Positions 8,492 through 18,102 of a stretch of 53,599 nucleotides of DNA are shown here, one piece after another. The DNA comes from Deltaproteobacteria bacterium UBA2385. Its GTDB lineage: Bacteria > Myxococcota_A > UBA796 > UBA2385. Positions within the stretch are counted from its first letter, which is position 1, and each line of letters opens with the position of its first letter. The stretch is from NCBI GenBank assembly GCA_002343455.1, contig DDSR01000312.1:4294-57892 (forward strand), written 5' to 3'. Made by a program: the position numbers and the translations under genes. The notes beneath the pieces were generated by a model. The model had not been told where the DNA came from. It made no database searches and saw only the letters and a list, made by a program, of their open reading frames with translations.

Positions 8492-11400
8492 CGGAGCCCT
8501 CCTGGCTGCGCACGCGGCGCATCTCGAGTTCCTGACTTACGACCTCGAGCACTTCGCGACCGAGTGCTTCGATGTCAACCTGACGATCGTTTCCGCCTTC
8601 CCCGCTGGTCGGCGCCGCGTGGCCTTCCGAGCGCGCCGAGGCGCTGTCTTCTGCCATCCGCACCTGCTGCCGCGCGGCCTGCCGCTGCTGCTCGGCCAAC
8701 AGGATCAGCTGCTGCAGCTTCTTGCTGAGCTTGGAGATGCCATCGGCGCCGACGCCATCCCGCCGCGTCGCCGAGCCCCGGCTGCGCAGCGCGGTCATGC
8801 CGCCGGCGACCCGGGCCGTGGAGCGCGGCGCCTCGCGACGGACGCCCGAGCGGCGCACCACCTCGGCGTCGCTGCTGGGGCCTCCCCGCACCGAGACGGA
8901 CTCACCCGTCTCGACCTGGCCCGCCACCGTCTTGATCTGCTCGATCACCTGGATGATCGGCGCCGGCAGGCCGGTCGAGGCCGAGGTCATGCCGCCGCGG
9001 GCGGCCCGCTGGTAGATGACGCGGAGGATCTCCTCGGGCTCGGAGGCGCGCGCGAGGGCCTCGATGAACTGGCCCTCTCCCCGGATCAGCGGCTCGCCGT
9101 TGGCGCGCTGGGCCCAGGTCGGCATGACCTTGTTGGCGAGGCCCTGATCCACCGCGCCCAGGGTCAACCCCAGGTCGGGGCGGATCGGTCGGCCCCCTGC
9201 GCCCGCTGCGCGAGGAGCCCCCGGGAGGCCGGGCTGCAGGCCGGCGCCGCCCGCGGTCGAGGCCGCCGGGAGCGCGCCACGGAGGACGTTCTGAGAGGGC
9301 GCCTCGGCCCGGGGCGAGGAGCCCCAGCCGCGCGCATCGGGGGCCGCAGCGGGGAGCGGAGGCCGGTAGACGCCCAGGAAGTCGAAGCCGCCGCGATCGG
9401 TCCGACCGGGCCGGGCCGAGCCGGGCGAGCGCGCTGCCCAGCGGGCCGAGCGCGCGCCCGCCCACTGGCTGGAGGCCACCGTCGAGGGCCCCGGGCGCGC
9501 CGACTCGCCCCGCGCGCCCACCTTGCGCCAGCCCGCAGAACGAGGCGCCGCCGGGTCAGAGGAGGCCTGCTCGGGGGCCGACCGGGTGGGCAAGGGTCGC
9601 AGGACCGAGCCCGCCGAGGCCGGGGCGAGGACACGAACGGCCGCCGGGGACGGAGTGCGGGCGAAGGAGTCGCTCGCCGCGGGGGCATCAGCCCAGCTCG
9701 CGGTCGCCAGCGCGCGGAGGTCGATGGAGTCGAGCGCATGGCGCCCACGACGAGGGGCCGTCGAGCCGGGCTCGGCGGCTCGTGCCGACTCGGGGCCCTG
9801 CCACTCCTGGACCCGCACCGAGGAGGCATCCCGCAGGCCAAAGCGCGCGGCGTAGGCCAGCGGATTGGGGCGAGCGCGAGCGACCACCGTCCGCAGCCCG
9901 TCGAGCTGCTGGACCTGGCCCGCGGCCATCGACACCACCCGCTGCGCGGTGCGGGCGGTGAGCGGCGCGCGCAGGGAGCGCTCGTGGGCCGCGACCATCG
10001 GCGAGCGTGGCGCGCGAACCTGGGAGGAGCGGGGTCCGGCTGCGGGCGAGGAGAGCTCGCGGTCAGTGACGGCGGTCGGCTCGGACGAGGCCGGGCGCGA
10101 GAGCACCGAGCCCGCCGCCGGCAGCCCGCTGATCGGCCGAAGGCTCGACCCGCCGGTCGCGGCGCGCCGCTCGGGGCGGGAGGCGTCCCGGGTCCCGGCC
10201 GAAGACGTGGGAGAGGCCGGCTCGAACGGAGCCAGCTCGGGAGAGGCGTCGCCCAGCGTTCGACGGGCCACGTAGGCCCCGCTGGCGAGGCGAACCACGG
10301 CCAGCCGACGCGCGCCGGTCGGCTGGACCGCACCCTGGGGAGCGGCGCTGTGCGGGCGCGGTTGGGTGCGGACCTGGGGCAGGAGGCTGCCCTCACGCTC
10401 GCGAGGGGCGCTCAGGCGCTGCTCGGCCACCCGCGTGGCGCGGGCGCGGGGTGAGGCCACCACCGCGCTGGAGGCGACCGGGCTGACGTAGCTGGCGCGG
10501 ATCGCCGGGGTCGGCGCCGAACGCTCCCGACGCGCGGCCGGGGCCGACGCCTCGGTCGGAGCGGGCTCCTGGCTGCGAGCGACCTCGGGGCGGGCCAGCG
10601 AGATGGCCGGGACGAAGGCGCCGCGGGGCGAGCGGCTGAGGGCGAACCGAGCCGGGAGGGCCTCGCCCGGCATCGCACGGGCCGCGACCTCGCCCGCGTC
10701 CAGGTCCGGGGCGTCGAAGAGCGAGAGGCGCTCGGCAGCACGAGCGGTCGAGCGGGAGGCCGAAGCGCCGGCGCGGACGCCAGAGCCGACCGGGGCGGAC
10801 TCGACCGGCGCCGACCAGCTGTCACGATCGAGCTGGGCCTGCGTCGGCGCGAGGGTGCGGAGCCCGCTTGCGGGACCCGGTTGTGGGCCCTCTAAGCCTG
10901 GGCCATCGTCCGAGCGCGACGCCGAGGGACGTGAAGACGCGCTGCGTGAGGCGCCCCCACGAGCGGCGGCTGCGGTCGCCTGAGCGGCCGAGGCCGGCGA
11001 GACGAGCGGAGCACGCCGGGTCGAGGCGCTGGAGCGGCGGGCGCTGGAGACGCCGGCCGTACGGGCGCGCGCCATCGGAGAGACCGGCGCCGAACGAGAG
11101 GGCGCCAGGCTGGGACGCAGCACCGGCGACTGGAAGAGCGAGGCGCTGACCGAGGCCCGCGACCGCCGCGAGGCGCGCTCGACCGGGCGCTCGGTCACCG
11201 GGCGGAGCGGGCGGTCTCCGCCGGCGGAGGTGAGCTCGAGGGGCTCGGCCCGGCCGGCCGGTGCCACCGCGCGCATGCTGGGCGCCGACGCCATCACCGG
11301 GCGCAGGCCCGGCGCGCGCGCCACTCCCGCCACGCTGTCCACCCGGCCGATCGCCCGCTGGGAGGGGCGAGCCGTGGTCGGCGGGGCGAGCTCCTGGCCC

Positions 11401-12284
11401 TGGGTCTCGACCGCGAGGCGGCTGGCACCGGCGCGCTTGAGGACCTTGCGAATACGAACGGCCTGCTCGGCCTCGTCCAGGTGGGCGATCTCGATCAGCT
11501 CGCGGAGCACACGGCGGCCCCCGGCGCTGCGGCGGAGCACCGGCGACTCCTGCTCGACGAAGCGGACGATCGGGCTGGAGCTGGAGCTGGTGGCTTCGAG
11601 CCGCTCGGCGACCCGGCGGGCGTGGCGAGGGGTCGAGGCGGGGAGCGCAGGGGTCCGGGAGCTCGAGCCGGAGGCGCGAGGACCGGCCATGGAGAGCGTA
11701 GCCGCCGGGCGGCTGAGCGAGGCGGGCTCGGTCCGGGCGGAGCGCTCGCTGCGGATCACCCGGGCCGGCCGGAACGGGCGGATCAGCCAGGGGCTGGCGG
11801 CCACCCGCGAGCCCGGGCCACGCTGCCGGGCCCGCTGCGGGCCGACCTCGGGCTGGGCTTCGGCCTCGACCACCTTGACCGGCGCGGGGGGAGGCAGGTG
11901 CATATCGCCCGCGGAGATCGGCATCAGGCCGCTGAGCGCGCGCAGGCGGGAGGCCCCGGCCTCGTCCAGGGCGGAGAGGCGGGCGAGGGCCCGCGGCCCA
12001 CGACCCACGCGGAAGCGATCCCCGAAGGCAGCGAGGCGGTCCTCGCGGTGCTGCCGCATCCAGGCGAGGCGGCGGAGGCGGTCGCGGTAGGCCTTGCCCG
12101 AGAGGAAGACCATCCCCCCGTCGCTGTCGGCGGCGGGTCCGTCGAGCAGATCGGCCCAGGGATCGGCCAGCCCGAACCGCGCGAGGAAGTCCGCGGAGAG
12201 GCCCACCCGCGCGCGGCGCGCCACGCGCTTCATCAGCCTGTCTGCGATCCGGTCGCCGATCGACCGCCTCTGCTGTCCGTCCAT
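8472..12284 (-). CDS. 1270-residue disordered Arg/Ser/Ala/Pro-rich eCIS protein of unknown role
   Basis: This very long frame sits between tube and LysM genes and has no recognised family. About residues 1-130 look folded (DFLARFGLADPWADLLDG, then helical YRDRLRRLAWMRQHREDRLA). A short helical island lies near 265-310 (RRVLRELIEIAHLDEAEQAV). Roughly 310-1060 is low complexity, rich in R, S, A and P. The last 180 residues look folded again: GEGQFIEALARASEPEEILR, a Gln-rich coiled-coil stretch LQQLILLAEQQRQAARQQ, and an acidic helix DIEALGREVLEVVSQELEMR. I saw no signal peptide or membrane span. Size and position make it a candidate tape measure or scaffold, since no Afp14-like gene is visible, but Pro-rich disorder is unlike classical helical tape measures. 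GGCGGAG precedes the ATG. Confidence 0.78.
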   Translation of the reverse strand: MDGQQRRSIGDRIADRLMKRVARRARVGLSADFLARFGLADPWADLLDGPAADSDGGMVFLSGKAYRDRLRRLAWMRQHREDRLAAFGDRFRVGRGPRALARLSALDEAGASRLRALSGLMPISAGDMHLPPPAPVKVVEAEAQPEVGPQRARQRGPGSRVAASPWLIRPFRPARVIRSERSARTEPASLSRPAATLSMAGPRASGSSSRTPALPASTPRHARRVAERLEATSSSSSPIVRFVEQESPVLRRSAGGRRVLRELIEIAHLDEAEQAVRIRKVLKRAGASRLAVETQGQELAPPTTARPSQRAIGRVDSVAGVARAPGLRPVMASAPSMRAVAPAGRAEPLELTSAGGDRPLRPVTERPVERASRRSRASVSASLFQSPVLRPSLAPSRSAPVSPMARARTAGVSSARRSSASTRRAPLVSPASAAQATAAAARGGASRSASSRPSASRSDDGPGLEGPQPGPASGLRTLAPTQAQLDRDSWSAPVESAPVGSGVRAGASASRSTARAAERLSLFDAPDLDAGEVAARAMPGEALPARFALSRSPRGAFVPAISLARPEVARSQEPAPTEASAPAARRERSAPTPAIRASYVSPVASSAVVASPRARATRVAEQRLSAPREREGSLLPQVRTQPRPHSAAPQGAVQPTGARRLAVVRLASGAYVARRTLGDASPELAPFEPASPTSSAGTRDASRPERRAATGGSSLRPISGLPAAGSVLSRPASSEPTAVTDRELSSPAAGPRSSQVRAPRSPMVAAHERSLRAPLTARTAQRVVSMAAGQVQQLDGLRTVVARARPNPLAYAARFGLRDASSVRVQEWQGPESARAAEPGSTAPRRGRHALDSIDLRALATASWADAPAASDSFARTPSPAAVRVLAPASAGSVLRPLPTRSAPEQASSDPAAPRSAGWRKVGARGESARPGPSTVASSQWAGARSARWAARSPGSARPGRTDRGGFDFLGVYRPPLPAAAPDARGWGSSPRAEAPSQNVLRGALPAASTAGGAGLQPGLPGAPRAAGAGGRPIRPDLGLTLGAVDQGLANKVMPTWAQRANGEPLIRGEGQFIEALARASEPEEILRVIYQRAARGGMTSASTGLPAPIIQVIEQIKTVAGQVETGESVSVRGGPSSDAEVVRRSGVRREAPRSTARVAGGMTALRSRGSATRRDGVGADGISKLSKKLQQLILLAEQQRQAARQQVRMAEDSASARSEGHAAPTSGEGGNDRQVDIEALGREVLEVVSQELEMRRVRSQEGSDEYGWW

Positions 12285-12308
12285 GTCCGACTCCGCCCCG
12301 AAGTGGGT

Positions 12309-12980
12309 TCAGCTCACGAAGATCCCGTGATGGGCCAGCTCGATCGCCTCGATGGCCAGCTCAGCCCCCGCCGAGGAGAAGCTGGGCCCCTCCCAGGAGA
12401 CGGGCCAGGCGTCGACGAAGCTGTAGCGGCGCACGGTCTCCATCTGGTTGTTCTTCACCACGATGGAGCCGTTGCGGCGGCTTCCCTTGCCGAACTCGTC
12501 GCTGAGGATCTCGCCGCGCCAGGACATCAAGGAGACGTCGTTGGTCACGCCGTAGCGCAGGACCACGTTCTCCCAGCGCGACTGCCCGGGGAGCTTGTGG
12601 ACGCGATGGTTCATCCCGCCCTCTTCCAGCTCGAAGATGGTGGTCGAGCTCTTCAGGCCCGAGCACTCCTGGAACTGGGCGACCTCGATGCCGTCGATCT
12701 CCAGGGCGAAGATGAAGTTGCCCTCGGGATCGGCCACATGGGAGTCCCCGCCGGAGGTCATGGCCCCGGTGCTGTTGCTGCTGCGCGAACCCAGCAGCGA
12801 GCCGGTGCCCACCGAGGGCTGCCCCCCCGCGCGGCCCTTGCCCATGCCCGTCCACGAGCTTGGGGTGGAGACCGTGGGTTGACTTCCGGCTCGGCCCTGC
12901 CCCGCACCCGCCCCGCCGTCGGTCTGCACCGTCGGCTGCGACTCCGGTCTGCCCTTTCCTCTTCCCGTCCAGCTGCCCAT
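12309..12980 (-). CDS. Inner tube protein (gp19/Hcp-like) with N-terminal repeat extension
   Basis: A 223-residue phage-tail tube protein. The tube domain spans about 84-223: GNFIFALEIDGIEVAQFQEC, then HRVHKLPGQSRWENVVLRYG, SLMSWRGEIL and WPVSWEGPSFSSAGAELAIE, the usual gp19-family landmarks. Tube subunits of this family are commonly near 150 residues. This one has an 80-residue N-terminal extension made of three imperfect repeats of about 20 residues (SWTGRGKGRPESQPTVQT and two relatives), rich in G, R, Q and S. The chosen ATG has GGAGG six bases upstream; a frame opening at 13022 would run into the upstream sheath gene. It lies 16 bases after the small sheath stop. It is the only tube gene in the window. 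Confidence 0.9.
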   Translation of the reverse strand: MGSWTGRGKGRPESQPTVQTDGGAGAGQGRAGSQPTVSTPSSWTGMGKGRAGGQPSVGTGSLLGSRSSNSTGAMTSGGDSHVADPEGNFIFALEIDGIEVAQFQECSGLKSSTTIFELEEGGMNHRVHKLPGQSRWENVVLRYGVTNDVSLMSWRGEILSDEFGKGSRRNGSIVVKNNQMETVRRYSFVDAWPVSWEGPSFSSAGAELAIEAIELAHHGIFVS

Positions 12981-12996
12981 GTTGCCTCCAGCCTGT

Positions 12997-14175
12997 TCAA
13001 TCCCCGCCCATACGTAGGTCAATCACGATCTGCTCCGTGGTGCCGACGGGGCGGAGGCGAACCATCAGGTTCACCATCCCTTGGGCTCGGAGCTGAGGTG
13101 GGTTGTTCTCCGCGTTGCAGGTGACTGCGTAATCTTCGCCCGCTTTCCCACCCGTTAGCAAGCCCGCCTCCCAGAATTCACCAAGTCGGACACGAACATC
13201 CCTCTCCAGCACGTCCCAGAGGTGCGGGTTGTTGGTCTCGAACACGCTCCACTCGCTGTCCCGGCGCAGCTGCTCGGCCACCATGTTGATGATCCGGCGG
13301 CTGTTGATCTGCATCAAGGCGGGGTCCCGGGAGAGGGTCCGCGCCCCGAAGACGACCACCCCCCGCCCGGGCTGGACCACGATCGGGTTGATGTGGTGCT
13401 CGGCGAGCAGCCCCGCCTCGGCCCAGTCCAGCTCGACCTCGACGTGGGTCACGCCGTTCAGGACCAGGTTGGCGGGCGGCCAACCGACCCCGAAGGGGCG
13501 GTGGGCGAGCTCGGTCCGCGCGAAGGCGCCCAGCATGGCCCCGCTGGGGGGGAAGTGGTCGTCCCCCTCCATCAGCCAGGGGTAGTAGATCGCCCCGAAG
13601 GAGCGGTCCTCGGGGCGTCGCGAGCGGAACTCGGCCACCCAGCGCTCCATCGGCTCGCCGTGCAGCCCCAGCGGGACGTCCATCACCAGGAAGCGGTTGT
13701 TCATCTCCCGGCAGTGCGCGAGCAGCTCGTCGTAGAGCACCTCGGCGTCGGCGCGCACCACCCCGGCGCGCGACACCTCGCAGCGCAGGTAGGCCGCGGC
13801 GGGCGCCGCCAGCAAGGCGATGTCCTCTTCGGCGCGCAGCCGGTCGAGCACCGGGCGGAGGACCCCCAGGGCCGAGGAGGGGGCGCGCAGATCGTCCTCG
13901 GAGCGCAGGCAGACCCCGAAGAGATGGCAGAGGTCTCCGCCGTTGGCGAAGTACGAGCGGACCGCGCGGCGCGAGGCGGGATCGAAGATGCCGCGATCCG
14001 GATGGGCCCAGAGGTCGCCCTCCCGGCGGAGGACCACCTCGACGAAGTCCCCGGCGCTGGCGCCCTCGGGCCAGCGCGCGCGGGGGATGAAGCCGATGAT
14101 CCCGGCGATGTCCCCGCGCACGAGCCCGTGGTTGCGATCCGGGAGCCTCGCATGCTGGATGACGATGCCGGGCAT
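12997..14175 (-). CDS. Second, small contractile sheath protein
   Basis: A 392-residue tail sheath protein, paralogous to the 599-residue sheath at 14818-16617. Shared landmarks are FGAIYYPWLMEGDDHFPPSG against YGAIYVPWLK, and the C-terminal run GRGVVVFGARTLSRDP, INSRRIINMVAEQ, WSVFETNNPHLWDVLERDVR. The missing length is mostly in the N-terminal and middle decoration domains. eCIS particles often encode two or three sheath paralogues, with the minor ones forming the baseplate-proximal rings. Shortness and placement next to the tube and hub genes fit a minor sheath. It starts with ATG and has AGGAG about nine bases upstream. Confidence 0.88.
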   Translation of the reverse strand: MPGIVIQHARLPDRNHGLVRGDIAGIIGFIPRARWPEGASAGDFVEVVLRREGDLWAHPDRGIFDPASRRAVRSYFANGGDLCHLFGVCLRSEDDLRAPSSALGVLRPVLDRLRAEEDIALLAAPAAAYLRCEVSRAGVVRADAEVLYDELLAHCREMNNRFLVMDVPLGLHGEPMERWVAEFRSRRPEDRSFGAIYYPWLMEGDDHFPPSGAMLGAFARTELAHRPFGVGWPPANLVLNGVTHVEVELDWAEAGLLAEHHINPIVVQPGRGVVVFGARTLSRDPALMQINSRRIINMVAEQLRRDSEWSVFETNNPHLWDVLERDVRVRLGEFWEAGLLTGGKAGEDYAVTCNAENNPPQLRAQGMVNLMVRLRPVGTTEQIVIDLRMGGD

Positions 14176-14221
14176 CAGCGCTCAACTCCTGTGGACCCGG
14201 ATCGAGCCCCGGTCGGCAGCT

Positions 14222-14422
14222 TCAGCGTGAGTTGATCCGGTCGTTGATGGCCGAGATCTCCTTGACCCACGCGTGTCGCTCCCGATGGGACATCTCCATG
14301 ATCTGATCACGCTGCCAATGGAAGTGGTAGGCGACGAACGCTACCTCCTTGAAGATGTTCTCCAAGGGGTAGCTTACGATTCCCCCAGGCGTCCGAACTC
14401 CTTGTCGAACTTCGCCCCGCAC
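14222..14422 (-). CDS. DUF6760-like small eCIS protein
   Basis: A 66-residue frame whose conserved part begins near residue 17: SYPLENIFKEVAFVAYHFHW then QIMEMSHRERHAWVKEIS. I recognise this pattern as the small protein next to the tail-assembly-chaperone-like gene in eCIS and related tail loci (DUF6760). The listed ATG at 14422 gives a 49-base overlap with the preceding gene. Family members usually start just before the YPL segment, so the true start may be an unusual codon nearer 14380, or a TTG at 14365. The reading frame and C-terminus are well supported; the start is not. It probably acts in tail assembly rather than as a structural subunit. Confidence 0.75.
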   Translation of the reverse strand: MRGEVRQGVRTPGGIVSYPLENIFKEVAFVAYHFHWQRDQIMEMSHRERHAWVKEISAINDRINSR

Positions 14423-14739
14423 TCGGGGCAGGTCACGGAGACCGTGGCCTCGTCCTCGTTGATGCGGTTGTACATCTCCTCGAGGAAGCGGAGGTCGCTG
14501 GCGAAGAGGTTCTCGATCACGCCGGTGTTCACCTCACCCAGGTCGCCCAGGCGCGTGATGACGCGGCTGAGCAACACGATGATCAGGTAGGCCCGGTTGC
14601 GCTGGACGCGCAGATCGTTCAGCGGGACGATCTCGTCCTTGGCGTTGGCGAGGCGCATCACGCCTTCGCGGTGCAGCGTGCCGTCCTTGTCGACATAGCC
14701 ACGCGGCAAGACGAACTCGTACTCGGTCTGCAGGGTCAT
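14374..14739 (-). CDS. Tail assembly chaperone-like protein
   Basis: A 121-residue protein between the two sheath genes. It begins MTLQTEYEFVLPRGYVDKDG and continues MRLANAKDEIVPLNDLRVQR and AYLIIVLLSRVITRLGDLG, the pattern of tail-assembly (TAC-like) proteins found after sheath and tube genes in contractile tails. A C-terminal half-zinc-finger, CPECGAKFDKEFG, has only one CxxC, so any metal site would need a partner. The ATG has GAGGA about five bases upstream. A strong hairpin lies between this gene and the sheath gene before it, so its expression is probably set below that of the sheath. It overlaps the DUF6760-like frame, which may mean coupled or frameshift-linked translation as in phage chaperone pairs. 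Confidence 0.77.
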   Translation of the reverse strand: MTLQTEYEFVLPRGYVDKDGTLHREGVMRLANAKDEIVPLNDLRVQRNRAYLIIVLLSRVITRLGDLGEVNTGVIENLFASDLRFLEEMYNRINEDEATVSVTCPECGAKFDKEFGRLGES

Positions 14740-14774
14740 CGTGTCCTCACAAAGTCGTCATGACCGATGCGGCC

Positions 14775-14797
14775 CCGAGGTGGACCACCCACCTCGG
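14775..14797. promoter_or_regulatory. Intergenic hairpin after the major sheath gene
   Basis: CCGAGGTGG at 14775-14783 and CCACCTCGG at 14789-14797 form a perfect 9-base stem with a 5-base loop, in the 78-base gap between the major sheath stop and the chaperone-like gene. No U-tract follows on the transcribed strand, so it looks more like an attenuator or an mRNA-stabilising 3' structure than a full terminator. This would keep sheath message high relative to downstream assembly proteins. Confidence 0.55.
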
Positions 14798-14817
14798 AGC
14801 CGCTCGGGTCCCGGGCG

Positions 14818-16617
<1,800 letters not shown>

Positions 16618-16625
16618 GGTCTTCC

Positions 16626-17486
16626 TCAGTCCTCCGTGTCGGGGTCAGAATCGGCGATGCGCCGCATGAAGTGGGGTTTCGGTCCGGGGGGTGGCTTGCC
16701 CGCGTTGGGGCCTGGCCCTGGCTGGCCACGGGGAGTCTTGATCCGGCCGTTCCGAGATTCAAGTCCCTCCCCCTCATCCGAGCGCGATTTGCTGGCCAGA
16801 CGGGGAATATTGACGGTGGTGCCGCCCTCGGCGCGGACCAGCGGTCCGTCCAGGGCGATGCGCGCGCGGTAGGTCAGGAAGGGTCGGTACGGCGCCTCGT
16901 GCAGGCTGTAGAAGTTGATGGCGTCGCCGACCGTCAGGTCGTCGACCAGCGCCAGCGAGACCTTCTCGACCTGCAGATCGTCGCCTTCGATGGGGATCGT
17001 AGGGTCGTAGGGGCGGCCCAGGCTGTCGACGATCCGGCCGTCGGGGAGCAGGTACTTGCGGGGCCGGTAGATGAGGTGGGTCGCCTCGTTCAGGCGCAGG
17101 ATGGTCCAGCCGATCAGGCGCTCGGCGTCGCTGCGGAACTTGCTGTGTACCGACACCAGGTAGAAGAGATCCAGGAGGATCGGGGGTCGGTGATAATAAA
17201 CCTCTCCGCCCTCCTCGGGCTCGCTGCCCATGAAGACCGGCGCGGCGCGGAAGCGCTTCTGGTTCTGCAGGGCCGTGTTCTGGGCCACCCGGTACATGTA
17301 GACGTAGAGGACCTCTTCCCGATCCTTGGGGATGAAGGCGAGGTCCTCTTCCAGGCGGGGAGGCTGCTCGCCCAGGTCGTAGCCGTCCAGCAGGAAGCGG
17401 TGCAGCGACTCGGTGACCTCGCCGATGATGTTGCGGCCGGACATCGGGCCCGACTGGGCGCCGACCAGGGCTGGATCCATGCTCAT
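16626..17486 (-). CDS. Tail terminator/cap protein, Pvc16-like (DUF4255)
   Basis: A 286-residue protein with the Pvc16 N-terminal domain (DUF4255) at about 18-190: IIGEVTESLHRFLLDGYDLG, MYRVAQNTALQNQKRF and YHRPPILLDLFYLVSVHSKF. In PVC/Afp particles this protein closes the tube and sheath end distal to the baseplate. The C-terminal tail (about 220-286) is Pro-, Gly- and Lys-rich and probably disordered. The ATG overlaps the upstream stop in an ATGA, so it is coupled to the unknown gene before it. The next gene is the major sheath, the usual eCIS order. Confidence 0.9.
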   Translation of the reverse strand: MSMDPALVGAQSGPMSGRNIIGEVTESLHRFLLDGYDLGEQPPRLEEDLAFIPKDREEVLYVYMYRVAQNTALQNQKRFRAAPVFMGSEPEEGGEVYYHRPPILLDLFYLVSVHSKFRSDAERLIGWTILRLNEATHLIYRPRKYLLPDGRIVDSLGRPYDPTIPIEGDDLQVEKVSLALVDDLTVGDAINFYSLHEAPYRPFLTYRARIALDGPLVRAEGGTTVNIPRLASKSRSDEGEGLESRNGRIKTPRGQPGPGPNAGKPPPGPKPHFMRRIADSDPDTED

Positions 17487-17959
17487 CCGCCCTCCCCCTC
17501 TTCCCGGTTCACCGAACGGAGCCAGTCCATCACCCGAGGTCGAGGCTGGCGCAAGCGGGGCTCGCGAACTTTGGTCGGCGAGGGAAAGGGCAACCGGCGG
17601 CCCTCGGCGAGGGCGTCCCGCAGCAGCAGCTGGACCCGCGGGCGCTCCAGATCATGGACCTGGATGCGAACGGGGCGCGAGCGCTGCGGGTCCTTGCGGG
17701 GGCGCACCGTGTCGAGCGCGAAGGGGTGCTGAACGAGGCGGATGAGCTGCGGGGCGTTGGGCGAGGGATCGACGCGCCGGCTGCTGGCCCGGACCTCACC
17801 GGTGCGGGTCTTGCGCTGACGATCGGGGAGCGGCGAGGGCCGATCCTTCCAGTCCGCGCGCCGCCCGAGGCGGTCGGCCGTCTCGGCCAGCTCCTGGATG
17901 CGCTCGCCGGGCAGCAAGCGCTGCAGCCGCAGGCGCGGATCGTCTCGGCGGACCGGCAC
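17483..17959 (-). CDS. Basic hypothetical protein, first gene of the eCIS structural operon
   Basis: A 158-residue Arg- and Pro-rich protein starting at a GTG (17959). I do not recognise a family. The codons have the strong G/C third-position bias of real genes here, and the stop overlaps the cap gene start in an ATGA; both support expression. A short helix (LLPGERIQELAETADRLGRR) near the N-terminus is followed by a basic, probably extended region and a possible strand segment (RSRPVRIQVHDLERPRVQLL). The sequence shows no export signal. As leader gene of the operon it may be an assembly or regulatory factor, but nothing proves this. The start is uncertain, since the ribosome site (GGGA) is weak. 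Confidence 0.65.
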   Translation of the reverse strand: MPVRRDDPRLRLQRLLPGERIQELAETADRLGRRADWKDRPSPLPDRQRKTRTGEVRASSRRVDPSPNAPQLIRLVQHPFALDTVRPRKDPQRSRPVRIQVHDLERPRVQLLLRDALAEGRRLPFPSPTKVREPRLRQPRPRVMDWLRSVNREEGEGG

Positions 17960-18087
17960 GATCCCAGGGGGTGGCGAGGGCGGCGGGCTCAGGTCGACTC
18001 CAGGCCCACGAAGCTACCCGAGGGCGCTCGCATCGGTCAAGGCAGGTGCGCCAAAGCGGATTGCACGAAGCGGCACCCTCAAGGTGC

Positions 18088-18102
18088 TACGCTCCCCCCA
18101 TG
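18088..18102 (+). promoter_or_regulatory. Putative -10 box with leaderless start
   Basis: TGC TACGCT (18085-18093) fits an extended -10 pattern (TGnTAnnnT). It is followed by six C residues and then the ATG of the acidic-tailed gene at 18100. The spacing puts the expected transcript start at or next to the ATG, implying a leaderless mRNA; no Shine-Dalgarno is present. The same TAnnnT-C-tract-ATGGC layout occurs at 42956-42972. Confidence 0.4.

Noticed and set aside
8439..10454. A 671-codon plus-strand frame opposite the disordered eCIS protein
   Set aside because: The minus frame continues for 1270 codons in operon register with a ribosome site and overlaps the next gene as expected; the plus frame has no ribosome site and no domain.
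9160..11200. Degenerate repeats suggesting a mobile element or frameshifted genes within the 1270-codon frame
   Set aside because: The frame is unbroken, no terminal repeats or transposase were seen, and repeats are only amino-acid bias.
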